A DNA stretch of 64,000 bases from assembly GCA_020466095.1 (NCBI GenBank), contig CM035808.1:8518012-8582011 (forward strand). The letters run 5' to 3'. The position numbers and the translations under genes are program-made. This DNA is from Chlorops oryzae. Taxonomy: Eukaryota > Arthropoda > Insecta > Diptera > Chloropidae. This document shows positions 56,261-64,000 of this stretch, one piece after another; position 1 is the stretch's first letter, and every line of letters begins with the position of its first letter. The notes beneath the pieces were generated by a model. That model had not been told where the DNA came from. It saw only the letters and a list, made by a program, of their open reading frames with translations, and did no database searches.

Positions 56261-56815
56261 AAATTTTTTTTAAACTTCTTAACCTGGTTTTTCGAAAATT
56301 TTTATTGATTTTTGAACACTACTTTCTTCTGAGACGGTACGAAGCTCGCCGAATTTGGTTGTTGTTGTCAGCACTAGTTTCTTTAACTTTTTTTAAGACT
56401 ACAGTGAAACCACAATAGCTCAGAATATTCAGCAACTTGAACTTTTCTTTTCCGTTTAAAATTAATTGTGTACCTTCTTGTTTCAAGTCTTAATTAAAAA
56501 TTTTTTTATTAGTACGAGCAATTGTGAGTTCACTGTACATTTACCGTTTTATCACTCTCAAAATGACTTTCGAATCAATTTTCTCAGAAATCTATATAAA
56601 AGTTTCGAGATAAAGTTGCGATTACTATGGACTATGAAGCGTAATCTAAAGACTTAGATTCTTTGGAATATTTTTGGACGTTTAAGATTGTCCAGGCTGA
56701 GCTTTTGGGCTTTAACACTGCTTGCAGCTATAAATCTAACTGGTTCTTTAATATTTATTGCAACTTAAACACATATATGTATATTTTTTTCCAGTGGTTT
56801 GAAAATAACTTATAA

Positions 56816-57797
56816 AAGGGTCTGGCGGGTTAAGCAAAGGCATGCGGCATCATGAAAGGAATTTTTAAATTTTGTTGATTTTTCGATAGGTGCCATCTAA
56901 AAACACTGTGGAGATTACTTTTTAGATTTTTATTATGAACGGTCCTTGAAATATCCTTGAAAATCCTCTTTTATTAGGTTTTTTTCAAAATTTTATATCT
57001 CAAAAACTAATTACGATAAGAAGATGAAACAAACGTTGGGCAATTGCCAATATAACAGGAAATCAAAAAAATTTTTAAAAATTTTTTACACTGAGAAAAA
57101 TTTTCCCACGAAACTAAAAAGATAATTTTAACATTTTTTTTCAGTGCATTCCCAGTTTGTCGCCACTCTACAAATTTTTTTAAAAATACCTCTAAGTATT
57201 TTGCTTTTCATTTAAAAAAAAGTTTAATTCAAATTCAATGGAGCAACAGTGAGATATTCAAAAAATTACAAGTGCACATAGATGCTCTAGTACTAATATC
57301 CAGTACAAATGTGCGAAAATGATACAAAACACATTACTCATACGGCATGTTTTTAAAAAATTAAGTATCTCCAGAAATAATTAAAATAAAAAGATGAAAC
57401 AAACGGTGACTTATTGTTAATAAAACAAGGTATTTTTTTAAAACATTCAAAAGGTTTTACAAAAAACTGAAATACACTGAAAAAAATTGTTAAAATTATA
57501 TTTTTAGTTTTGTGCAAAAATTTTCTCAGTGTAAAAATTAAAAAAATTTTTTTTTTTATTTCCTGTTATATTAGCAATCGGCCAACGTTTGTTTCATCTT
57601 CTTATCTTAATTAGTTTTTGAGATATAAAATTTTGAAAAAAGCTTATTGAAGAAGGATTTTCAAGGATATTTCAAGGACCGTTCATAATAAAAATCTAAA
57701 AAGTAGTCTCCACAGTGTTTTTAGATGGCACCTATCGAAAAATCAACAAAATTTAAAAATTCCTTTCATGATGCCGCAACCCGCCAGACCCTTTATG
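56816..57797. mobile_element. Large foldback/inverted-repeat element (about 980 bp)
   Basis: Arms of about 280 bp: AAAGGGTCTGGCGGGTTAAG ... and ... AACCCGCCAGACCCTTT. Each arm includes CATCATGAAAGGAATTTT, GGTGCCATCTAAAAACACTG and GATGAAACAAACGTTG or complements. The spacer (57120-57510) contains weaker repeats of the arm motif GATGAAACAAACGG. Confidence 0.85.
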
Positions 57798-58370
57798 TCT
57801 ATGAATCTCTCCAAAACTTCTGGTGGACCAGGCATTGAAGTTATTAGGAAAAATTTATATTTTTCCACGTGCTTTAACAAAGTATTTAAACACTTTTTAT
57901 ACTATATATTCTCCCAAACGAATCTACCTTGTCGAAACAGCATTAGGTGTAAATATACAAGGTGCCTATAACTTCTGAAATTCCCCCACACAAAAAAGTG
58001 ACTCATAAAAAGTCGATACATTCAATTGAACAATATGAACAATATGGGTGATTGGAGTGTTTGAATACTGACGCATCGACTTTTTTCCCACTTAAGATCA
58101 AATCTTTTAAAGCGATGAAATCAATAAATCCCAGGCATTAATGTCGACTCCCTTCGCGAACGAAAATGCCAATCAAATGCACTCATAAACCAGTAAACAG
58201 CAAAAAACAACAAACCATCAAGCATGTGTGTATGTATGTATGTCTGTAACTTACACACGTATTCACCAGTTTATGAAGCTGAATAAAAGAAATGAAACTG
58301 CTGAAAGCCCGCATCCGAAGTTGAATTAAATCTCAGCACAACAGAAAGCGAGCACCCAAGCACCGAATGA
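57798..58370. other. Unique sequence, nothing recognised
   Basis: No gene or element ends supported. Confidence 0.4.
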
Positions 58371-58374
58371 ATAA

Positions 58375-58555
58375 AAAGATTGATTGTATATCTCTGCGCA
58401 GGCGCAGACACAGACACAGCAGCAGGCGAACAGCGCGATGGCGTCTTTGTTGTCGTCGTAGGCGATGCGGGCGAACGAAATCCAAACATTCATTCGATGT
58501 ATGAATGTGCTCCCCGTTGCTATTTTTAACCGCAATCACAGCCATCATCCAGCAG
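58375..58555 (-). promoter_or_regulatory. Conserved block paired with 15640-15830
   Basis: Contains AAGATTGATTGTATATC, TCTGCGCAGGCGCAG, GATGCGGG, CGCAATCACAGCCATCAT. Lies about 1.5 kb downstream (minus sense) of the exon 60102-60155. Enhancer function inferred. Confidence 0.45.
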
Positions 58556-59239
58556 CCATATTGTGAGATCTACCGCGGCAGGGCATTGGAAGACGCCCAT
58601 AATTTAAATCACTCGAGCACTTGAGTAACGAACGAGTCGTGACCGAAGCTGTTGGACTTCTTTGTGAAAAATTGTGTGTAATTTTTTTTTTTCCATTTTT
58701 AAGTTGGAATTCTGATTCATTTTTACAGGGTGTGATGATCATTATATTGTTGGGTGTCTTTCGTATTGTGAAAGTATAACGAATAAATTGGTGAAATCTT
58801 TAACAACTCTTAAGTGGAAAAGATGATGGGCTCCATCAAAAATGGAAAAATGATGATTTCACCTATTTCCCCCCCAACTAAATTTATTGCTTTCTAAAGA
58901 TGCCTTATGAGAAACTATTGGACCAGTAAATTGCCATCGCAGCTTGTCTTCTAAGTAGCAATAATTTCATGCTCCCGATGATAACCGGCGACATAAAAAA
59001 AAAAAAAAATCATCACAATCTCAAGCAGGGCCGCTAAAAGCTTCTATTAGGGCCTAATGATGTTTCTCTTTATGATTTTCATAACCTGCTGGATCATAAA
59101 CTCTAGAGAAATAAGATTGCTATGGGATGATTTCGCCACTGCACTGATTTCCAGTAAACGGCCGGAGAGCCGGCAAGACCGATAACAGATGACATGATCC
59201 AGGATCGGAATGTCTGCAGAAGGTTGCTGAGATCACATA

Positions 59240-59509
59240 CACTGAGCGAACTTTACCTTTTTTTAAAAATGCGCATTGTTATTCACAGTCCTTTTGATTT
59301 TCGAGCAGAACGAACATTTTAAAAGGAAATAGGTTTAATTACATTTCTTTTCGTTCGGTATAATTCTCATTTGTTTTATAAAATAGGAAATATAAGACAT
59401 TTATTCATCTTAGAACTTTTTTTTAAAATAAAAATATTCCTTGTTGAAGACGTTTTGTATGTTTTTCCTTTGATTTAATTAGTTTTCTGGTTGATTTTTT
59501 TCTCTGTGT
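59240..59509 (+). mobile_element. CACTGAG/CTCTGTG MITE, copy 4, internally deleted
   Basis: TA-flanked CACTGAGCGAACTTTACC to GATTTTTTTCTCTGTG; the core (hairpin region) is deleted after TTATTCATCTTAGAAC. Confidence 0.82.
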
Positions 59510-60101
59510 ACCCTTTACCTCAAAAAGAGCTTGTGCGAAACCGAAAAGATTTCAAAATAGGTTTAAGGAAAAGAAGAAGGAAGAAGATTTCCTCATAGTA
59601 AGATCATTCTCAAGGGGCCCAGGCATTTGAAAGTGTGCTCAGAATTGCTTAATAGCTGGCGAAATTTTTATTTGGTATTGGTATTGGTCCCCTTTACTAG
59701 CTTTTGGGGAAAATTTCCAAAATTGTTGGACCTGCTTAAACCCAGATTTTTTCAATGGCTCTCGGTAATTTTTCGAATCATCCGGCGGGCGGGCCCCTCA
59801 AACGAATTCGCTTGGAGCATCGGCATTAACTTTTCTTCGGCCCTGTAACTAGCAAAAGTCTGTCAAGCCATTTAATCATTCATTCAAAGAAATGATTGGC
59901 TATAGAAAATCGTAAAGTACAGCATTAATAAAAATAAAAGCTCCGACTCCCCCTGCTCCACTCTTCAGTCTCAATTGTCTCCACGAACCGAACGAATACT
60001 CTTAATAAATGATCACGCACGCTTCGTCTGACATGAATACGACTTGTACAAACGAGAGCGTCTCCCCATTTTGGTATGGTACATGCAGCTATGGTACTCA
60101 C
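59510..60101. other. Presumed intronic sequence
   Basis: No element ends or exon. The string CAAAGAAATGATTGGCT (59884-59900) has an echo at 16228-16241, extending the paralogy with the 16-kb region. Confidence 0.4.
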
Positions 60102-60155
60102 TTCTTCCGGCCAGACCTTGAAACAGTTCAAAACCGTAAACGGTTCAGTGATCAT
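60102..60155 (-). CDS. Candidate alternative first coding exon, copy B
   Basis: Minus-strand ATG at 60155 opens MITEPFTVLNCFKVWPEE and stops at a consensus donor (GAAGAA then GTGAGTACC, boundary 60101/60102), phase 0. Near-identical to 16382-16435 in an otherwise diverged context. Its donor is a better match to consensus than copy A, so this may be the more used copy. Transcription would start to its right, where conserved islands lie (60200-60455). The gene family is not recognised. Purely non-coding conservation cannot be excluded. Confidence 0.58.
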
Positions 60156-60199
60156 GGATGTAGAAAATATAAAAAAAAAATTCAAAAAAATTAAAAAAC

Positions 60200-60455
60200 A
60201 AAGATAATGATTGCATCTTTGAGTTGGGCTGTCATGATAGAGTTTGGTCTGGTCTTGTTCTGGGCTCTGGTCTCCCTCTCTCTCTCTCTCTCTCTACTCT
60301 CTATCTCTCTCCAGTCTAGTCTGGTCTGTTTTGGTCTTTGTTGCTTTTGCATCTTCCATGTTGTAAAGCAAACAGCATGAAGCCAACGGAGTCGCGTGGA
60401 GTGGATTTTAAGTCGCCAAGTTAACGCTTAAAAATCGTTGAAGCGTTAAGACACA
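60200..60455 (-). promoter_or_regulatory. Putative promoter/5' UTR of exon copy B
   Basis: Islands shared with 16480-16810: AAGATAATGATTGCATCTTT, GCATCTTCCATG, AACAGCATGAA, AATCGTTGAAGCGTTAAGAC. A CT/GA run (60274-60294) lies between them and could be a GAGA-factor site. Promoter role inferred. Confidence 0.4.
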
Positions 60456-61496
60456 GCTGCCTGACTGAGTGAGGATAATTCTCTGTTTCTTTATTCATTT
60501 ATTTATTTTTTATTTTTTTTTTTTGTCGCAGTGGCGATTTTCCTTCGCTTTAGACTTTTTTAAAAGTCTGTAAAATTGAACTTAAAAAAAAAAAACAAAA
60601 AGAGGAAAATTGAATTTTAAGAATGAACATCTCGCGACAATAATTCCATCTTCGGCGGACAGTGAAACCGAGCCCATATTTTTATTTACTCTCGAAGAAA
60701 ATAAACCGTAATGAGTCATAATTTCTGAATTGGAATCGAAATATCTTTATTCAGCATTATGTAGACTCGCTTTCCAGCGTATGCATCCATCCATATGAGT
60801 GTATGTATGCTTCTTGTTTTTCGCATTTTGCGCCGGTATTCTTATGTTATTGCGATGTTCACGTGTACCGATGTCATTAACCCGCAATGTTTTTCGCATC
60901 GTATGACAGACGGAATTATTCACGGCGACACAGATATCGGTTCATATTGCCGCAATCGCCAAACGATAAACTGATGATCATGCAATCATGAGTGGGATCT
61001 GATGGAGCTCTGCTTCGAAGACCGACCGATATACATAATATCAGGTTCAATTGAATACCTACTGATTTCGGGTGTTGAAATTCAATGGAAGTCTGGTGTG
61101 TCTCGCCTTAAAAAAAAAAAAAAAAAAAACCGTTAAATCATGGAAATTTTTGATGTTTGTGAACCTATCGAATAACAATATCTGCGTTGGATACTGCTCT
61201 CCAGAAGAAAAACAATAATTTTTCTCGCTTCCGTTTTCAGTAACTACCTACAAGCAATTATTTTTCTGTATGGCAAATACTAATCCGTTCCAAAAATAAA
61301 CAAACAACAAAGTGGCATAAAAAAGAATGAAGTTCTTAGGAAATAAATCATGATGAATTGCTAAATAATCGTAAAACAATCGGTATTCTTTCAGATTTAA
61401 GAAAAACAAATCTGAACTTTTTGAAAAATTATCGAAAAATAATCCCAATTAAATTTCGATCATTTTGAACTAATTTTAATAATAATTTAAAGTAGG
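60456..61496. other. Unique sequence, possible conserved islands
   Basis: 60835-61000 is information-rich (CCGCAATGTTTTTCGCATCG, CGGCGACACAGATATCGG) without an open frame of note; could be regulatory. The remainder is AT-rich with a poly-A tract at 61110-61128. Confidence 0.35.
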
Positions 61497-61508
61497 TAAC
61501 CGAAATTC

Positions 61509-61672
61509 GGAGTGTAATGTTCCAAGCCTAGCACTAGTTTTTCAAAAATCGCATGTTAGGGGCACACTACATAAAAAGACACACACTCAGACAAACACAA
61601 GAAAAACTCCTTGGTATCACAATGGGCCGATCAATGCCCTAAGTGGCAGTCACTTCAACCTACCTACCTACC
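61509..61672 (+). mobile_element. Headless SINE copy with perfect 12-bp TSD
   Basis: GGAGTGTAATGTTCCAAGCC, CGCATGTTAGGGGCACAC, GGTATCACAATGGGCC, CCTAAGTGGCAGTCACTTC, ending ACCTACCTACC. Flanked by TAACCGAAATTC (61497-61508 and 61673-61684). Same family as 53677-54269 but without the tRNA-like head, i.e. 5'-truncated. Confidence 0.88.
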
Positions 61673-61788
61673 TAACCGAAATTCACTCGAGGATTTTGAT
61701 TTTTTTATTAACCCATTTTGGTCCACTTGTCGATTTCGTAACCAATTAATAGGGGAGAAAGTCCATCTATCCTTCCTAAAATAAACTA

Positions 61789-61929
61789 CAGCGTACTCTC
61801 TGCTTGCGGACACCCCTCTTAAGTGGACACCTCTTTTAGACGGACAAATTTTGGGAATCCTCTAGTGTTCCTGCTTCTAAAAAGGTTTCGATTGGTCCGG
61901 TTGGGGTGCGCTTAAGAGAGAGACTACTT
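61789..61929. mobile_element. Pogo-like MITE, copy 3
   Basis: TA then CAGCGTACTCTCTGCTTGCG; internal CTTAAGTGGACACC; right end CTTAAGAGAGAGACTACT. Relative of 8936-9117. Confidence 0.72.
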
Positions 61930-62420
61930 TAAGACTTTTTACGTTGGAATCACTCTCATGTTCAACCTGCTTCTAATATCACTTTTTTGGACCGAGTTTG
62001 GTCACTTAAGATAATACACTGTAAACTTTTAAACAATTGATCATCATCCAAATTACAACTGAGTTTAATGATCAGGCGAACTTTCTGGACCGATTTATCA
62101 ACTAGATAATAATTATATTCAAAAAAAACTTAAACTTAAAATATTTCAAAAACTACAAAATTTTAATTAATCAAAAAAAGCAAAGCTTTCTGATAAACAA
62201 AATTTTTTAACCTCTCCCTCCCTCTTCTTACGTACTTTCTCCCCCACCCTACCTCCCTCTCCTTCGCGTCTTTCCCTCTATTTCCGCTCACCATCCAGCT
62301 CTTGTTAAATTCGCGCTCTAAGGAATGCTTATTGTAGGTTATCCCTAAGAGATAGTGTTTCTCTACTATTTTATGCATGTATTATACATATATATAAAAC
62401 CTCCCCTTGAATCACTCTAT
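61930..62420. other. Unique sequence, nothing recognised
   Basis: CT-rich patch at 62210-62285; no gene supported. Confidence 0.4.
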
Positions 62421-62421
62421 A

Positions 62422-62757
62422 CCCTGCAGTAATATGGACTGACCGAAGTGTAGCCTTCGGTCAGTCCTTCATGTTACCAGTACAAGTCCCCTCATATTTC
62501 CATTTCTAATGCATTCAACTGAACTTTTTAACATGGGCCTGTCATTTGAGAGGGACTAGTCCGAAAAACTGCTGACCGTAGGTCAGTTTTTTTTGGTCAA
62601 TTGTCCTCATTTTCTCTGGTTTTAGGATAGTCAAATAAGTCAAACCAACCCGTTGATTACCGACCGCCGGCTAATCGAATTGTGCGAACTGCTCCGGTAG
62701 AATTTGGACCGGTCAAAGGCCAGTCCTTAGGAAATTGACTGGCTCATTACTGTAGGG
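62422..62757 (+). mobile_element. MITE with CCCTGCAGTAAT ends, copy 2 (336 bp)
   Basis: CCCTGCAGTAATATGGACTG ... CTGGCTCATTACTGTAGGG, TA on both sides (62420-62421 and 62758-62759). Includes the perfect hairpin GGACTGACCGAAG / CTTCGGTCAGTCC (62437-62467). Opposite-orientation relative of 29717-30065. Confidence 0.85.
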
Positions 62758-62830
62758 TATATTAAAAAGTAAGAAAGCTATAGTCGGTCAAGCCCGACTT
62801 TCATGTACCCAGCGTTCTGACAATAATGAC
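62758..62830 (-). mobile_element. Mini-me-like 3' end fragment
   Basis: AAAAAGTAAGAAAGCTATAG, TCGGTCAAGCCCGACTTTCA is the reverse complement of a mini-me-type terminus (GTCGGGCTTGACCGACTATA, GCTTTCTTACTT). Confidence 0.55.
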
Positions 62831-62872
62831 GCACAATTTTTTGCCTTTCCGTACAGAAGCTACACGGAGAGA

Positions 62873-63571
62873 AATAAGTTCCCGAAATATAATTTGAACC
62901 AATTACATATGTGATTGGAGCCTTGCCCCGATTGCATTATTAATTGGAGCCAATTACAATATAATTAGAAAATGAAAAATACTAATTGTGCTCAATTACT
63001 TATATAATTGCATTTAAATTTATCATATATGTAATGCGTTCTGAATACATATGTAATTACATCTGATTACTTTTACAATTTAAAGCGTTGATGCAAATAT
63101 ATATGATTGTATTTATTTTACAGTTTGTTCTTATATTTCTCAAATGGTTTATAATTTCGATCGTATATAACGTGTTTGAATTTTCAAAATCCTTAGGCAC
63201 TCCAAGGGGCAGGTGGACCACGAATATGACATGGTGAAATATATTCCGCCCAATCGTGGAGAATGCCCCTTTTTTATATTGCTATATAGAATGTATTTTA
63301 AATTGCAGGGGATCACAAATTTAATTAGATGCAATTATGTATACAATTCGATACAATTACATACATCATTGCAGCCGATTATATATTTAATTGGACGGAA
63401 TTAATATGTAATTGAAATTAAATTTTTATTTATTTGATACAATTACATATAAATTGGAGGCAATGAAAAATATAATTGGACGCAATTATGAAAATATAAT
63501 TGCATCATACCCAATTACATATGTAATCCCTGCAAAATATAATTGGGTATGTGATATTTTTTCTCTGCGTG
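62873..63571. mobile_element. TA-flanked element of CAATTACATATATAATTG repeats (699 bp)
   Basis: CACGGAGAGAAATAAG ... ATTTTTTCTCTGCGTG between TA dinucleotides, the same type of end as the CACTGAG family. The interior has dozens of ATATAATTG/CAATTACAT units on both strands around a unique core (63170-63270). Confidence 0.75.
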
Positions 63572-63589
63572 TATAGAAAATCAATGTTT

Positions 63590-63960
63590 ATGGGCGGCGC
63601 AGTCGAACCGTTTGGAATGTGATCCGACCACAGACGGACGAACAGACGGACATGTCTAAATCGATTCAGTTTTCGACCCTGATAAGGAATAGATATACTT
63701 ATACATATAGGTACCATATTTGTCTATACCTACGGACCTTAGTAGATAAAACACTGTCGTCCCGAGGTATTTGTCTGTCTGTAGGTATGTTTAGATGTTT
63801 AAAACTATATAACGACTTGATGCGATTCTTTTTATACCCAAAGAAGGCAGGGTATACATGTAAGATTTGTGCGTATCTTGTGATAGCTAGAACTAAGCTC
63901 CGCAATTATAGAGAAATATATTTAATGTACAAATATTATTGATCAGGTTTGATTGGTCAG
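63590..63960 (-). mobile_element. Mini-me element, reverse orientation
   Basis: CAGACGGACGAACAGACGGA, CATGTCTAAATCGATTCAG, GACCCTGATAAGGAATAGAT is the reverse complement of the mini-me core (GATCAGG, GTCGATC, CCATGTCCGTCTG). TTTTTATACCCAAAGAAGGC, AGGGTATACATGTAAG lies at 63829-63863. Confidence 0.7.
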
Positions 63961-64000
63961 ATTTCCTTTGGTTATTATTAGTGATGCCACGAATAGTGGA

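Noticed and set aside
62437..62467. GGACTGACCGAAG hairpin as a terminator or structured RNA
   Set aside because: It is subterminal in a TA-flanked MITE and has a counterpart in the related element at 29.7 kb.
1..64000. CRISPR arrays, operons, rRNA or intact tRNA genes
   Set aside because: No spacer-repeat arrays or bacterial gene organisation; tRNA-like strings are SINE-type A/B boxes that do not give a complete cloverleaf.

Overview
This window reads as nuclear DNA from a fly (Diptera, probably a brachyceran). It is AT-rich, has TATG/CATA and poly-A/T microsatellites, and carries mini-me retroelements, a CTAACC-ended LINE tail, and many short DNA transposons with TA, TAA, TTAA, 8-bp or 9-bp target duplications. 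There is no bacterial-style gene organisation, no tRNA or rRNA gene, no CRISPR array, and no long host open reading frame. The most likely setting is a large intron or the alternative-promoter region of a gene on the minus strand.

Host sequence. The best coding evidence is a pair of 18-codon exons, 43.7 kb apart, on the minus strand (16382-16435 and 60102-60155). Each runs from an ATG to a splice donor (GTGAGG or GTGAGT) in phase 0, and 51 of 54 bases are identical. Short blocks around them (15640-15830 with 58375-58555; 16480-16810 with 60200-60455) recur in the same order, so the whole exon-plus-promoter unit looks duplicated. Two further candidate exons lie on the same strand: 33025-33139 (27 codons, ATG to donor, with an upstream acceptor) and 30814-30940. 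A shorter duplicated pair of anchors links 42440-44310 to 47310-48025. I do not recognise the encoded peptides, and downstream exons are probably outside the window.

Mobile DNA, left to right. 1.5-4 kb: two abutting hAT-type elements and a 991-bp TA-flanked element. 5.4-9.8 kb: pogo-like ends, a 900-bp TA-flanked element holding a LINE 3' end, a 9-bp-TSD element and an AATTC-rich element. 11.2 kb: first of four near-identical TTAA-flanked elements (others at 32.2, 39.3 and 44.3 kb). 13-18.4 kb: hAT-type elements with exact TSDs. 19.7-23.5 kb: a mini-me-like copy, a hAT transposase remnant nested in an old TTAA element, and a 949-bp hAT-type composite. 24.6-30 kb: further elements, one holding two tRNA-like sequences. 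29-37, 48 and 59 kb: a CACTGAG/CTCTGTG family, one copy split by a mini-me element. 42.6 kb: a 570-bp GA array. 49.5 kb: an ATCGAT minisatellite. 52.3 kb: two Harbinger-like elements in tandem, with the empty site visible at 9.6 kb. 53.7 and 61.5 kb: SINEs whose tail matches the LINE tail at 6.7 kb. 56.8 kb: a large foldback. 62.4-63.9 kb: more TA-flanked and mini-me elements.

The unusual content is therefore (i) the duplicated short first-exon/promoter units and (ii) a dense nested transposon record in which several insertions can be dated or proved from sequence within the window itself.
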